Assembly: GCF_910592395.1 (NCBI RefSeq)
Contig: NC_088312.1
Span: 13,700,001-13,764,000 of the forward strand
Direction of reading: 5' to 3'
Length of the DNA: 64,000 nt
Source of the DNA: Lineus longissimus
Lineage: Eukaryota > Nemertea > Pilidiophora > Heteronemertea > Lineidae
Positions within the stretch are counted from its first letter, which is position 1. The number at the start of each line of letters is the position of its first letter. The notes under the pieces were generated by a model, which had not been told where the DNA came from, searched no databases, and saw only the letters and a program-made list of their open reading frames with translations. The translations under genes and the position numbers were made by a program. Shown piece by piece: positions 12,389 through 24,253 of this stretch.

Positions 12389-13731
12389 GGCCTAAGGAAA
12401 GTGACTCAGTAACGTCAGAATTTGTGTGGCCAGAAAAATAGTCAAAGTCACTAAAACGTGAATTGGGAATACAAAATTTGATTTGATGGTTCCACAATGA
12501 CCTATATCCTAAATCAATAAGATTCAAGTTCACTAAAAGGATAAACCTGTCTCCATAAAAAACAAAGGAATTTGGAAATTTCTGAATGCCCCATCTAAAA
12601 AAAAAGGCCAGCGCATTACTGATTCAGTCTCTCATCATGAAATTCTGGATATCAAAACAACATACACTTCCTGACATCAAGCTAGCAATTTGCTTCCGAT
12701 ATATTAATCTGAAATAGAAGAAAAAAGTTTGAATATCCTCTACTCCAAGAATGAGAATGCATGTTTCATTCAGAGAGGCATTTCAAAATAAGTGTATGGG
12801 CTTTTGATGACATATCCCTGGATCGACATCCTTATGTCACCCTTAGACAATGAATGGTGTACAATCTGTATGCTTTGCCTAGAAGCTAGGCCAGAATTAG
12901 TAAGCCAAGTATGGATGTATTCATAACACTCTGTTAAGGGTTTACTATACGTAATCCATTACCTCCAAACATTCTGCACACAAAAGCAAGGTGCCTGACC
13001 TTCATAAGTAAGATTGATCAAATTTCAAGGCTCGGAGGTTGTTATTTGTGTATCAATGAACACACTGGCACATATGAAATGTAGGTTCAATTCTTTTCAA
13101 GGGAGCTCTAATCGTCTGAGAGAATTTCTCCTCCTTGCACATGTTGCAAGATTTTTCAAAATGGCTTCCTAATCTTAACCAATTAAAGCACCTTCAAAAC
13201 AAAGTGTATGGGCACCGAAGTTATGGGAGTCCATGTAGGAGAATATAATGCATGGTGTCCGAGCCTTCAAGTTGTATTGTACTTCACTTTTGAAGGAGAA
13301 ATCTTGCTGTTTTGTACATGAGGTCATCGAGGAAATGGCCTCCCATAGAATTACGTATGGCAAACACTGTTCAGATTCTAGAAGTTGGGAATATTTCCAT
13401 TTTTTTCTCCTATTTTGGATTTATATATTGGAAACAAATTGCTAGCATGATGTCAGGAAGGGTATGTAGTTTTGATATCCAGAATTTCATGATGAGAGAC
13501 TGAATCAGTAATGCGCTGGCTCTTTTTTTTAGATGGGGGCATTCAGAAATTTCCAAATGTCTTCGTTTTTTTATGGAGACTGGTTTTATCCTCTTGGTGA
13601 ACTTGAATCTTATTGATTTAGGATATAGGTCAGTGTGGAACCATCAAATCTAATTTTGCATTCCCAATTCACGTTTTAGTACATTTCTGGGCACACAAAT
13701 TCTGACTGTACTAAGTCACTTTCCGTAGGCC
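12389..13731. mobile_element. TTAA-flanked fold-back (MITE-like) element
   Basis: TTAA at 12385-12388 and 13732-13735 flank the element. The ends are inverted copies: GGCCTAAGGAAAGTGACT on the left, and GGCCTACGGAAAGTGACT when the right end is read on the minus strand. The inverted arms are long, about 12389-12780 and 13340-13731, with an estimated 80-90% match, and enclose about 560 bases of spacer. TTAA target duplications are the hallmark of the piggyBac superfamily, so this is probably a non-autonomous piggyBac-type element. No transposase remnant is visible. Confidence 0.7.
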
Positions 13732-13782
13732 TTAAGTAATGACTTGCTAGGCTAGAACACACAAAATTGAAACAACAATCTG

Positions 13783-15477
13783 AACAAGAGGCCCAAGGGC
13801 CTGGCACTCAGCTGAGTTAATATCATTAATATCTTCCCGGTGTTAAGTTCATTATGCATGAAAATGGCTTGCTCCATGGTATTTGATATCCTTTTGCGTT
13901 CACTACGGTACCAATGTTTTTGGTTGACATAATTATGCCACTGTTCAGTCCTCAATCCTGACCATAATTCGGGTGAAATCATCGTATGAAAATATTTACC
14001 GAAACATGAAGTTTATGCCATGAATGAGGATACTCATTGTCATAGCCTCGTTTACAAGTACGAAGTATTTTCCCGCGAATATTCAAAACTGCTTGGCTCC
14101 TTGCCAGTTAAATAACATGTGACTATACACAAAATAGAAAACTTTGATGGAAATTGTAAATCATTTTTTTATCTATCAGGGGAAACAAGCTGATGATGAT
14201 CAAATAAATCATTCATGAGAAATCGTTTTGTTGCTGAAGCTTGCATGACGAAGTTAATGCTAAACCTTTTCTTGTGCTCTACTGCGCCACCGTAGTTTTC
14301 TATTTAGACCAGCGATGACGTCATTTCTGGTGATTCCCTACGTTGTCCAATGAGCGCTTTTTAAAATGTGCCGAACAGAATGCCGTAGCTCCCTCAATTT
14401 CCAATCAATTTTTATGGGAGTGACATTATTGTATTGCTTAGAATGTCTACTTTTTACTCATGAAAGAATCGTAGAACTAAAACTTAATAGGCGAACAGAA
14501 TCATGCCGATTCACTGTACATACTGTGGGAATTCTCCACTTCAAAATACATCGGCGATGTCATCGCGAACAGAGCATGCACTTCCGATATCGTTTTCACA
14601 GAAATGTGGCCAAATTTTCAAGAACTAATTTCTGAAAGTAGTCCCTAAAGACCTTATGACTACCACTGAAACGAACTGGTGATAATATCGTCTACCAGAC
14701 TACTTTTTAAGCAGAAAATTGGGTATTTGAGTGTCATTGAGCTCCAAGCCTAAACAACATGCCGCCATTTTGTCTCCGCTTCGGTATTTCGTACGCCGCT
14801 TATAATGCACCTTCTCAATTAAAACCAACATAATAAGGCCTTACATCGTTGATTGAATAGGAACACCACACAAAACACAATAAAGTGGGGGTACAATCGA
14901 TTACGAAGCTGAAGTGAACAGTGATTTATTCCTGGAGCTACTGCTTTTGTTGTGTAGCTGCCATGTTTTGAGAACTGGCAAATAGGAGACTTCATTGATG
15001 GCTGACGTCATCGGGCGGGAATTTGAATCGGCAGAAATAATTAAAAGGCAGGTAGCGCCCTCTCCTGTTAAAATTTTGAACTTTTTCTCAATAAAATAGA
15101 TTTTCAAGAATTTTATCTTAATATTAGAGCATATTTCGACTAATTCTGCTGCTCCTAGGCCGATATAGGCCAGTTTCCTTCATGCACTCTCGCTCGCAGG
15201 AAGTAGGTCGAATGGCGACAAATCTTGTTTTGAAAGTAGAGTTTGACCAGAAGTATCCAGAAATGCAAAATTGAAGTCTCTAGGTCTTACGGTTACAAAA
15301 TGTGCACCATGGGTTTAACGGATGGACGGATGGATGGATAGATGGATGGATGGATGGATGGATGGATGGATGGATGGATGGATGGATGGATGGATGGATG
15401 GATGGATGGACAGACGGACGCCACTGAACAACTTATTTGACAAGCTCGGCTGACTTAGTCAGCTGAGCTAATAAAAA
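13783..15477 (+). mobile_element. HINE-like element, second family, complete
   Basis: It starts AACAAGAGGCCCAAGGGCCT (stem AGGCCC / GGGCCT) followed by GCACTCAGCTGAG. It ends with a (GGAT)n tract (about 15319-15411) and the hairpin AGCTCGGCTGAC-TTA-GTCAGCTGAGCT at 15443-15469, with one G-T pair, then A/T-rich bases. Just before the microsatellite it has CGGTTACAAAATGTGCACC, which matches the CGGTTACAAAACGTGCCACC block of the first family, so the two are distant relatives. The interior has no gene. The start word CTCAGCTGA is repeated inside the 3' hairpin. Confidence 0.72.
15319..15411 (+). repeat. (GGAT)n microsatellite
   Basis: About 20 tandem GGAT repeats lie directly before the terminal hairpin of the HINE-like element. 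This is the normal place for the microsatellite in that layout. Confidence 0.95.
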
Positions 15478-17435
15478 TCATGTAATGCTAGAGTATCACA
15501 AATGTTCTACATGTATCTGCAACTTGTAAAATGCATTTGGTAGACAACTTGATCACAATGAAGAAAGCCCCAGATTTGGACCTAAAACATCCAACCTGAA
15601 GTTTACAGAAAACACATGAAATAAGGGACCTTGTCCAAATTATTTGCCGTAATTCTCTGGAGAGGTGAATTTGTGACGATTTTTGTAAGATTCACCACAA
15701 ATTCAAGAAAGTGACTGGAATTAGCCACAAATTTCCCCTTATAAATCGCAACAAAATAAAATTTGTCAATAAATCGTCTTTTCGGCAAAAATCAAGAAAA
15801 GGTCCCTCAGAGTAACCAATAGAATTGTATGAAATACAATGAAATAAGAAGAAAGGAATGGTCCATGGAGCACATGCTAGCCTAACTACAAGGGATAGGA
15901 ACGACATGATCGACACAACTCTGACTAACTCCCCGAATGGTTAACAACAACCCAGAATTAACTCCAGTTCTCCTCAGCAAACAGTTCATCAAATTATGCA
16001 CTACACTTCATAACTTTCACTGATCAAATTTTCCGTTGAGGAGGGGGGGGGGGGGGGGTAAAGTACTCAATCAAATGATACACTGAGGAATGATTATGTA
16101 AAGTTTGAAAAGGGGTATACATGCTATGAAATTGTGCCAGAGAAAAATAGGGGACCTGTGTCCCATATGTACACTTATTAAAGTTCACAGGAAAAGCTTT
16201 AGTGCAGCTTCCTCACTGCTTTTATAGGGATAAAAAAATTGCTATTCGCCATGAGACATTCTCAGACAAGAGCGAGCCGGACGGCACGTAAGGAGCCGCC
16301 ATGATGCGGCCACGTCACTTCAGTGCACTGTCGAGTCACGTGACGTGACGTCAGAGTTTCCAGAGCTGATTTGTTCCTCATTGGAAATAGCATGGGAAAT
16401 CCCTGCCTTTCTTCAAAATTACGTGGTTCCTGATGAATTCGAAGATGTTGTGATAAAGAAGATGTTGTGATAAAATTTTCCGAAAAAATATAGAAATCAT
16501 ACATACATTCAAACTGTCACGCGTTGCTCAGCCTGTGGTGCCTGATAATTTTGGTAACAGCGATGGTGTTGAGGGTGATAAGTTGTGGCGGCGGAAGACA
16601 TGAGGAAAGCAATGGCAAATCTGACATCACGTCTGACGTTCTCTGGATGCCGTCCAAGCGTCCACTCGGTCCCACCAAATCCGTCTGCTTCACAGAGCAA
16701 ACCGCTATGATCAGACACAATCTGAATTCGGCAAAATGAACGTTACAATGCTATTCTATGAGTTGAAACATATCTAATTCACCAGCCGATAATGATTTAG
16801 GGGAAAAACCTTTCCTGTGGGCTTTTACCCATTGAATGCATTGTGTGGTACAATCTTTGCGCTATTGCCTCATTTGTGAATATTCCTAAGGCCACTGCAA
16901 TTTTTTTAAATTTTTAGCGGGCCCTCCAACTTCAGTTTTGCCAAAAGTGGAATAAAAATAAAATTTGGTTTTTCAATGACTTTTATTTTTAAAATTGCCT
17001 CCGTAGTCACTTTTGTCTAATTCAATCAGATGAAAATAAAATCGTGCCTCTTTTAAGCCTGATTGTTGCTTCAATACCAGCTGAATGCCTCTCAAAGGAG
17101 CTGAGGCACTTCACATCATGTAGTATTATTTGAAAATAACTTTACTACATGAAGTAAAACAATTTTTCTTCACAATTTTATTTTATTTTCACCTCTTTGA
17201 CACCTGACTTGAATTTATTGTGAAAAAAAATGAAAAAATGTCTATCAAAGAACTTTTATTTTTATTTTTTTTCCTACATCCGACCGCCTACCAGCTGGTA
17301 ATCCGCCCGCTAAACATGAAAAATAATTGCAGTGGCCTAACTGACAGAAAATATGCCAACCTATGTCATGCATGTTCAATCCTCAATATATATCATCCAA
17401 ATTTAATATCATCTCTCGAATGTAAAGGAAACTCA
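15478..17435. other. gap: no supported gene; promoter-like and simple-sequence patches
   Basis: No reading frame here has a recognisable product. A run of G lies at about 16042-16059. At 16336-16353 TCACGTGA is followed by TGACGTCA, that is, a perfect E-box and a perfect CRE close together, in a locally GC-rich patch (16265-16360). At 17108-17157 ACTTCACATCATGTAGTA pairs with TACTACATGAAGT as a short hairpin. 15855-15885 (AATGGTCCATGGAGC) resembles a decayed HINE start. Confidence 0.4.
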
Positions 17436-17439
17436 TTAA

Positions 17440-17916
17440 CACCTTCGGTGCTATATGACGGAGATCTCCGCGACCCCATCACGTATACGCTTGGGCGCTA
17501 TATGACGGAGATCTCCGCCAAGATTCAAATCTCCCGCCCAGTAATGACGAAAGCAATCTCCCCTCCACTATGTCATCTGCTACGGTTCCACAAAGATCAC
17601 ACAATAGGCTGGAGTTATTTTTAGGTTCGCAGACGATCGATGTGATCTTTAGAATTGAATACAATGGGGAACGCAAAGAAACTCGATATTTTTGCAAAAA
17701 GTGCCAAGTTCCACTACACAAGGGAAAATGCTTTGAGGCCTACCACTCAAACAGACAATACTATGATTAGGACTAAGGACAGAAGAAACAACACAGAAAG
17801 TTTCAGGTAGATATCTTTATTATTTCTATTTTTATTAATTCTTTGAAAAACGGTAGAAAGTGGCATAACCTTAGCAAACGGGCGAAAATTAGGAAAAACG
17901 CTCAGCACCCAAGGTG
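17440..17916 (+). mobile_element. piggyBac-like deletion derivative
   Basis: TTAA at 17436-17439 and 17917-17920 flank inverted ends: CACCTTCGGTGCT on the left, and CACCTTGGGTGCT for the right end on the minus strand. The 477-bp interior keeps the last ~60 codons of a transposase (17570-17770) and lacks the catalytic domain. This looks like an internal-deletion product that kept both ends plus the C-terminal zinc-binding domain. Confidence 0.75.
17570..17770 (+). pseudogene. piggyBac transposase C-terminal Cys-rich domain
   Basis: A 66-residue frame contains RKETRYFCKKCQVPLHKGKC followed by FEAYHS. This is the Cys/His pattern at the C-terminus of piggyBac/PGBD transposases, which in the family binds the terminal DNA of the element. 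The DDD catalytic core upstream is absent; the codons before residue ~25 do not resemble it. It stops at 17770 with TAG. It lies inside TTAA-bounded inverted ends, so it belongs to that element and is not a host gene. Dead fragment. Confidence 0.72.
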
Positions 17917-18573
17917 TTAATAATAATAATTTTCATCATCACATAAAACATGATGACAATACCCTGTTTCAATCAAAACATTTTTTTTTAAAGGAATCTA
18001 AGTGTACACAACATATGTACCCACTATACCTACAGTAATAATATACTGGGTCCTCTTCCGAGAGAGGTCCACTATGCATTCCCTGTGCTTAGTACATTGT
18101 AAGAGGCCCTGTAGGGTACTATAGAAAGAGATAAGGGATTTGCCTGTTTGTCATTGGACATCGAAATCAATGTCGAGGAGTGATTCACCTTGAATAAGGT
18201 GCAGTTAACTTTCGCTCAATAGCAGTGGGCATGGTCAGAGCGGGTCTGTAATCCACCCCTATGCATAATCACAATGCTGATCAAAGGGTGCGCTTCCAAT
18301 GGGCCTTTTTGGTCACATGTTAGAGGTAAGCAAGTCATTCACGGCACGGGGAGTGATAATGGACAAACCACAATTGAGTTTTTTCATTCAGGTGCTGTTT
18401 TTTTTTTGGAATGGCGGAATACAAAAGAGAGCTGCTGTCTTTGAATAGCGCTGGGCGTCATCGTGAAACCCTTTTGCCAATAACATTCTCGATCGGAAAA
18501 GATGATCGGACGTGACCAGTTTGCCCATACACGGTGACGCAGACTCAATTTTAGTATTTTTCATACATACGAC

Positions 18574-18847
18574 ATGGATGAAGGTGAAGCGCCGGCGCCT
18601 GATCAGGAGGTTGCTCCTCCAATACGGAAAAGGCGGTACAGCCTAAACGAGAAAGTTAAGCGGATATCAGATTTTCGAGTGCTACAGGAAGTCGACCCTG
18701 AAACATCCGCCAAACAGTTCGCTAGGAGCGTCCATCTCCCAGAGAGTACATTTCAAAAATGGCTGCAAAAGGAAGACGAAATCCTTGCAAACTGGGGTCA
18801 GTCAACACGAAAGGGTTCCGAGCAAGCATGTGTTGTGAGAGGCGTAG
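18574..18847 (+). CDS. pogo-like transposase, exon 1: psq-type HTH
   Basis: The first exon starts MDEGEAPAPDQEV. The segment RRYSLNEKVKRISDFR, then ETSAKQFARSVHLPESTFQ, is a Pipsqueak/CENP-B N-terminal helix-turn-helix (residues 20-70), which in the pogo family binds the element ends. A strong splice donor GTGAGT begins at 18848, leaving the exon with one extra base. The frame stays open to 18903 if unspliced. The basic patch PPIRKRRY could be a nuclear localisation signal. It belongs with the coding segments at 19104, 19480, 19591 and 33326. Confidence 0.6.
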
Positions 18848-19103
18848 GTGAGTTTCGAAAATTCTCTTCCATGACAACTTGCGTCCCGCCTGACCCAAAA
18901 TGATTTTCTCCTACTTTTTATCATTCATCACTTTCAAAAGAAGGTTGTGGAGACTGATGTCTTTGGGTCAATTGTCCTGTTGACGTGGGAGGGGTAGGCC
19001 TATCCGAAAGGTGAACCTGAATGGGGGGGGTCCGTTTGCAGGTATGAAAGAAAAGAGTGTCATATGTTACCACCTCGTTGCAATTTCCTTCATTGCACAA
19101 TAG

Positions 19104-19259
19104 AAATGGATATTTTTACAAGGTCAAGGAATCATTGTTTCTGTACCTCGTGTGGTGGAATGACCTTGGGGTTGAACGTCAGGGTGTGATAGTTAGAGAA
19201 CATCCCCAGCTTTCCGTCTTTACTGCTTCCCCAGGATGGCGATTTAGCTTTTATCAAAG
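19104..19259 (+). CDS. pogo-like transposase, probable CENP-B HTH exon
   Basis: The frame reads VKESLFLYLVWWNDLGVERQ and then FTASPGWRFSFYQR. This fits the second, CENP-B/Tc5-type DNA-binding domain of pogo transposases (ending in the S-x-GW-x-x-x-F-x-x-R pattern). AG|GCAAGT at 19258-19265 is the consensus of a rare GC-type donor. I could not join this segment in frame to exon 1 or to 19480 with canonical sites, so either borders are wrong or there is a small indel. Left border is approximate. Confidence 0.42.
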
Positions 19260-19352
19260 GCAAGTATCCATGATGGTTCCAGTATAAAAAAAGAAACTGT
19301 TGCATTTGCATGCTCTATTACAGGGGAGTGTCTCCATTTGGGACCAAAAACA

Positions 19353-19378
19353 AGACACACACACACACACACACACAC
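19353..19378 (+). repeat. (AC)n microsatellite
   Basis: About 13 tandem AC repeats lie inside an intron of the pogo-like gene. Confidence 0.95.
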
Positions 19379-19479
19379 CAAGTTTACAAATTACTAGTTC
19401 TAGTTAATGGAGGGATTATTCTGGGACATCATTTTGCAGTTTCTCTGCTCTAAAACTTTGTGTCTCTCGTTTGTTTTAG

Positions 19480-19543
19480 GTATGGCATTTCTAGGAGAAG
19501 TTAAACCAAGGATGATCGCCAGCTTCCGGATAATCAACAAGAG
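19480..19543 (+). CDS. pogo-like transposase, short linker exon
   Basis: A 64-base exon lies between the acceptor TTGTTTTAG (ending 19479) and the donor GTAAGC (from 19544). Only one frame is open; it reads MAFLGEVKPRMIASFRIINK, which resembles the linker before the catalytic domain in pogo-like proteins (K-x-x-SF pattern). Its phase agrees with exon 1 (one base left over). Confidence 0.5.
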
Positions 19544-19590
19544 GTAAGCGACACTTTTCACACTGATATTGCTGTTTTGTTGGCTTTCCG

Positions 19591-19888
19591 GCCCGAGTTC
19601 ATCCATAATATCAACGACACATTTGCCTTGTTTGATGCAGTTCCAAACTACACCTTAGACGACAGAGGAAATAGGCAAGTGAACATCACATCTTCACGAG
19701 GAAATCCACGTCTCGACTGTTCAGTGACACTCGGCATTACTAGCGATGGAAGGAAAATGGCGGTTCACATTACATTCAAAACCCCCACGAGAGCTGCAAT
19801 GGCGGAGATAGAGGCAAACCCCCCTGAGAATGTTCACGTAAGTGGGATGATTCTGTCAAGACTTTCTCAAGAATTGGCAGGCATGTAA
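19591..19888 (+). CDS. pogo-like transposase, DDE domain part 1
   Basis: The frame reads RPEFIHNINDTFALFDAVPN and then LGITSDGRKMAVHITFK. This is the first strand region of the DDE_1 fold, with the candidate first catalytic Asp in LFDAVPN. The donor GTAAGT begins at 19838, so the coding part probably ends at 19837 in phase 0. Read through, it stops at 19888, right at the start of the nested HINE-like element. The matching acceptor is imperfect: the expected AG reads CG at 19589-19590, which may be a mutation that weakens splicing. Confidence 0.55.
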
Positions 19889-21225
19889 CAAGAGGCCCAC
19901 GAGCCTGGCGCTCAGCTGGATGACCTAATAGTAATAACATAGGACAGAGGGTGTAAAGTAGTAAATATCGGCTTTATACTGTTTGAAGGTCAAGAGAATA
20001 CGTTATACCACTAAAATTTCCAATGCAGCGTTGCCAGCTGGATGAAATATGACTGAACTAATCATCCATGGTATGTAAATAATACAGGAGGCAACGGAAG
20101 ATATCCCTAGTTCAGTATGTTGTATCAGTAGCTTTTCAGACATGAAGTGTCAGAGAGGGTGTGACTTCTCCATGGCGTGCTGTATGCGTGCATAAAAAGT
20201 ATACCAATTGGTCCGATAGAGATGATGAGGCAATGTCAATAAGCCTCGTTCCTTAGTCAGCAATATGCCCCTTTTTATATGGAGAAGAAGAAGGAGAACT
20301 CAGATAGGCCTTCACATGACGGCTTCCAAATGGCTCGAACCAACTGTACTATCACTACTTTAACTTTAAAATGCGTGCTCCTCCTACATGTAGCAATGTC
20401 TCGGGCAAGGCACTTAGTCGACAGGCAAGCTAGAAGTTCAGCACCGTGAGCAGCTCATTGATAAGGCCATGTCAGGTTCAGCGCGCCTCTTCAGATACAT
20501 CAACTTCAAGCATTGAAAGCTGTGGTGAGCACATAAAAAGACCATGGTCACCTTAATTTGAAAATCCCTTCATAATCAAGGGCTAGCTCTGACGAAAACA
20601 GCACCCATAAACAGTAGACCACCAATTTGACCCCAGCTCCTAACTGCGGGAAAACCCAAGTCCAGCAACCAAAAGTACCAAAAATACCTTTTTGTTTACA
20701 TTGGAACTGCATTCATGCGTTTGTTTACAATTTCATTTCCCGCGAAATCTCGAAAATCAGGTGACCTGCAATCGTGGATTGAAAATAACATTAACCTGGG
20801 TTCAGCAGGTCAGCAGGTATACCGGCTGTTCCAATCATCCCCCTACAACCAGCTGTTCAAAAGGTTATGTTATTCACCCCACAGGGAGTGCAGGTAATTG
20901 ATTAAGCCCCTGCATAACTTTAAAACAGCAATGGCTTGGCTTCTGTGAGTGGTAGGGAGAATTGACAGTGTCCGATGAATAAACCAGCACTTGACTGCAA
21001 GAAATCTGACCAATTTTCCTTACCACGATATTTTCCTTACCACGATTTGAAGAAGCGTCGATGATGTCCCCAGCACCACTTACGTCATTATGAACTGTTT
21101 ACCACACGTTAATTGTTAATTTGGACATTGCATCGACTTTTAAAACACGTTTACCCTTCCCTCCGTGCATGGGCAAACTGTCCAACTGCCACAACCTTCA
21201 TTAATGAAGTAGAGTAGTTTAAAAG

Positions 21226-21247
21226 AAGAAGAAGAAGAAGAAGAAGA
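21226..21247 (+). repeat. (GAA)n microsatellite
   Basis: Seven tandem AGA/GAA repeats inside the HINE-like element, left of the Gypsy insertion. Confidence 0.9.
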
Positions 21248-21603
21248 TCCATGCGAAAATGTGCGATATGGGCTGATATCATCACAGGGCAGAAATAACT
21301 CCGGCGATGACGACGATCTTCCATTTCCGGAAATCCAGTTCGCGAGTTTTCTTGCAAAAAACTCGTTGATACTTGATCCTATCGACAAACTTTGGCCGCA
21401 GATGATGAATAATAAACAATAGAGACACAAATTGTGTGTTTTCCCTTCGTTTTCTGGTCTATTTAGCCCAAACCATTGTGCATCATCGAAGGCTAAAATT
21501 GCATAGCTAATGAGGCACAAGTCACGTGACACTGCATGATGGAGCTTCCTGAAAGGGCGCGAATTTTGAATTTGGCCCAAAGTACAAATTGGGCGCTAGC
21601 GCC

Positions 21604-23685
21604 TGTAGAATTCTTGGTAAATTCTTACATGTAATTCAAAATTATTCCCACCCTCCTTTCCATAGTCTCCATCTACCACTGAAACACCCCTTTGTTTGTC
21701 CAGTACAGCAAGTAAGACTGTCATTCCCTTTTCCCCCTTTAAATTTTGCTCCTTGATTACTACCTCCATCACTCGAGCCTTAGTTTGGGTTTGTTGTATG
21801 TGAAAATACAGATACTCTAGTTTGAGATAAGAAATAAGCTTTTGAATCCGAGTGGAGTGCCATAAATCATCAAACTGGTCGTTTCTTTACATAACGTAAC
21901 AGTATTTGTCTCTGTGTGTATCACATTGTGTGGTCCATTGTTATGCTCTGTGTACATTTCGTGTACATTACACCGCTACGGTTTTATACTTGTTTACGTT
22001 TCAAAACTCCATCTAAAACATATTTTCTTCCTCACCAAATCCTTTATTACGCCCAGATGATGTACTTGCGGTCACTCACCTCATATTCTTGCTATGCAAA
22101 TCATGATTATGATCAAAGTTTGATGAAGAAATCAGAGATTTGATAGGACACTTTTGACTCGCCGTCGGACTCTTCTCCGCGCGCCTGGATGACAGTTCTT
22201 TCGGACAATCCACCGTATATCGATTGAAATAACGTCAAGCCTACGCATACGAACTCTTTCATGTTTGACGACTTTGTGGTCAGAGATATTGTTGAGACAA
22301 TGGTGTACGTCTTTTTCGGGTTATGACTCATCTATGATACTATTTTTATCAAGTTTTACGGGTCACACCTTCTACGGCCTGTGATCCGCGTCAAATCACT
22401 TTACGTTGAAAACGACGTACACTTTCGATCTGGACACACGTCCCTCAGTCATTCTTTAATATTTCCTAAACCGTACATCAAAATCTCACTAAATCCTGAA
22501 TACGAATTCTTGTTTATGTCAACTACCAGTAGTATGTAACCATTTTAGGGTTATGTGCTTTGAGTTTAAGACATTTAATGACAAAGCTAGATGAAGTGCG
22601 ATGCAGCCGTCTTATTCTACTGACGTAATACCTTAGACGCTCGAGCTTCCAGTGCCCGACACCTGTTTTAGAAGTTAAAATATGTAAGATTTAGACATAT
22701 AACCAATATCAAAATTTGTATATATGATCTTGAGAATCATTAGAAAGATTTGGATGGGTTCGATTGAAGGTTATATGTTTCGTTATAGAGTTATCAAGGC
22801 GATCGTATCGGTATAAATTGAGAATGCGGCGTCACATCCATTTACGTTAAAGGCTTAACCATTACGCACAGCGGCGTCATTTCCTAGATGCCCTGTGTTT
22901 AGTTCAAAAGTGCTCAAAACTCTTCCATTAAAAAGCCATGGAAGTTTTTCCTATCTTTTCTTCTAACAATATGGGATCAATTCAATGTTTCAGTTTTCTG
23001 GTTATTAGAACTGCATGCTTGCCGTTTCGAATTATATTCGGCATTCCCTCTCAAAAATTGACTAAATTTCGGGTCACGTGACGTGATTCTAGCCTCGTGA
23101 TTGGATGTGGCGTGACGTCGTGAAGCTATAAATGACGTAAAAATTTGTTATGTAATCACTCTTGACTTGTGTCTCAAACCGAAAGGTTGGTACTTAGGCT
23201 CCCAGGGGGCTCCGCCCCGTCGGGACGCCGCTGGTGTAGTTGACAAGGGTCGTGAATATACTAATAATATAGAGTTCAACTTTAAATGGCATCGGGCCAC
23301 CCATGGCTTATACTAAATATGAAAGCAAATATATGAAACGACAGTAGATTATGTTACAGGAATTTATTGCTGAGCAAGGTTATGAGCAGGATCGATGTAA
23401 AATACCTCATGAGACACAAAGATGAAAAGAAATCTACGTTTTCGTTAAATTGATGACTTTGTTGGCCATTTATACCTACCCACAGACTTTGTAGCGGCGC
23501 CCTTCGGATAACGTACGTTGGGATCATCTATAGAGTACTCGGGTTATCCTATTCATATATTAGACTTGTCAAGACAAGTCTTTAACCAGGTTGTGACAAT
23601 GATCAAGTGTGACACTCTATGGATGGTGCTATATCTAAGAAGCATCCGGTACGACACCGAGTCAACCAGTAGGAAAATCGCTACA
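21604..23685 (+). repeat. 5' LTR of the Gypsy element
   Basis: A direct copy of 30561-32642, with TG...CA ends. At 2.08 kb it is long for a Gypsy LTR. A 75-codon frame inside (21916-22143) occurs in both LTRs, but the LTRs are nearly identical, so this is no evidence for coding. Confidence 0.93.
23060..23133 (+). promoter_or_regulatory. LTR promoter: E-box, CCAAT, CRE-like and TATA motifs
   Basis: Within 75 bases the LTR has TCACGTGACGTGA, an inverted CCAAT (GATTGG), GCGTGACGTCG and TATAAAT (23127-23133). The same cluster is in the other LTR (TATAAAT at 32084-32090). This fits a U3 core promoter with transcription starting about 30 bases downstream. Inferred from motifs only. Confidence 0.5.
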
Positions 23686-23688
23686 ATT

Positions 23689-23706
23689 TGGTGACAGCTG
23701 TGGGAT
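23689..23706 (+). other. primer-binding site
   Basis: TGGTGACAGCTGTGGGAT starts three bases after the 5' LTR, the usual position for the site that pairs with the 3' end of a tRNA primer (TGG pairs with the tRNA CCA end). I cannot name the tRNA. Confidence 0.6.
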
Positions 23707-23743
23707 GGTCATCATCACTATTATTCTTCTATAAGGTAACAAT

Positions 23744-23818
23744 ATGGTTCGACCCACAGACGACGCCGAGGAACAACCGCAAGACGAAAACGTAGAGACT
23801 CCTGAAACTAGAAATTAA
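23744..23818 (+). CDS. short leader ORF, unknown
   Basis: A 24-codon frame (MVRPTDDAEEQPQ...) is the first ATG after the primer-binding site. It is acidic and has no known relative that I recognise. A donor-like AAG|GTAACA lies just before it (GT at 23735), so the leader could also serve as the 5' exon of spliced messages. It could equally be a chance frame. Confidence 0.25.
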   Translation: MVRPTDDAEEQPQDENVETPETRN

Positions 23819-23947
23819 CCCATCTTTCTGATTTTGATTTCATGGAAAGCCGAAAGGTACAAGTTATAACTTCTTAGCCACCAGTAACAAACTTCACCAG
23901 TTAGCATACAAGCATACAAGCATACGCGCCATCGCAAGTTCGATCAG

Positions 23948-24253
23948 GTGATGACACAGATATTGGCGGACGATTACCTACTCACGACCGACGTTACAGA
24001 CAAGTGCGAAATCAATACGGCTATTGTAAAATACCGCAAGAACGCTGAATTTTACAGTGACAAGACTCCTTCCAAGCCAAAAGAGAAAACGGTTTTCTTA
24101 CAGTTTGCGGACGACGTCCTGATCTCGTGCAAGAGTCCTTTTACCCTCGAGACTATCGGTTCTCTCATCACTAATTTCCCGTACAGACCGACTTCCGACA
24201 AAGACAAAGCCGAAACGGAACAATGGCTGAGGCTGACGCACAACATGGAATAG
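23948..24253 (+). CDS. 101-codon leader ORF, unknown
   Basis: An open frame between the primer-binding site and gag, overlapping the gag start by 31 bases in another frame. It reads MMTQILADDYLLTTDV and contains TVFLQFADDVLISCKS. I recognise no domain. FADD resembles an RT box by chance only, because the flanking blocks of an RT are absent. It might be an accessory product or the remnant of an N-terminal Gag extension. Confidence 0.3.
   Translation: MMTQILADDYLLTTDVTDKCEINTAIVKYRKNAEFYSDKTPSKPKEKTVFLQFADDVLISCKSPFTLETIGSLITNFPYRPTSDKDKAETEQWLRLTHNME

Noticed and set aside
16509-16739. Pair of overlapping frames on both strands as an exon
   Set aside because: Neither frame shows a known motif or clear splice sites; the nearby E-box and CRE alone do not make a gene.
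21916-22143. 75-residue frame repeated at 30873-31100
   Set aside because: It repeats because the LTRs are copies of each other; no sign of coding selection.
23948-24253. FADDVLI as a reverse-transcriptase active site in the Gypsy leader
   Set aside because: No other RT block is present around it; the resemblance is four residues only.
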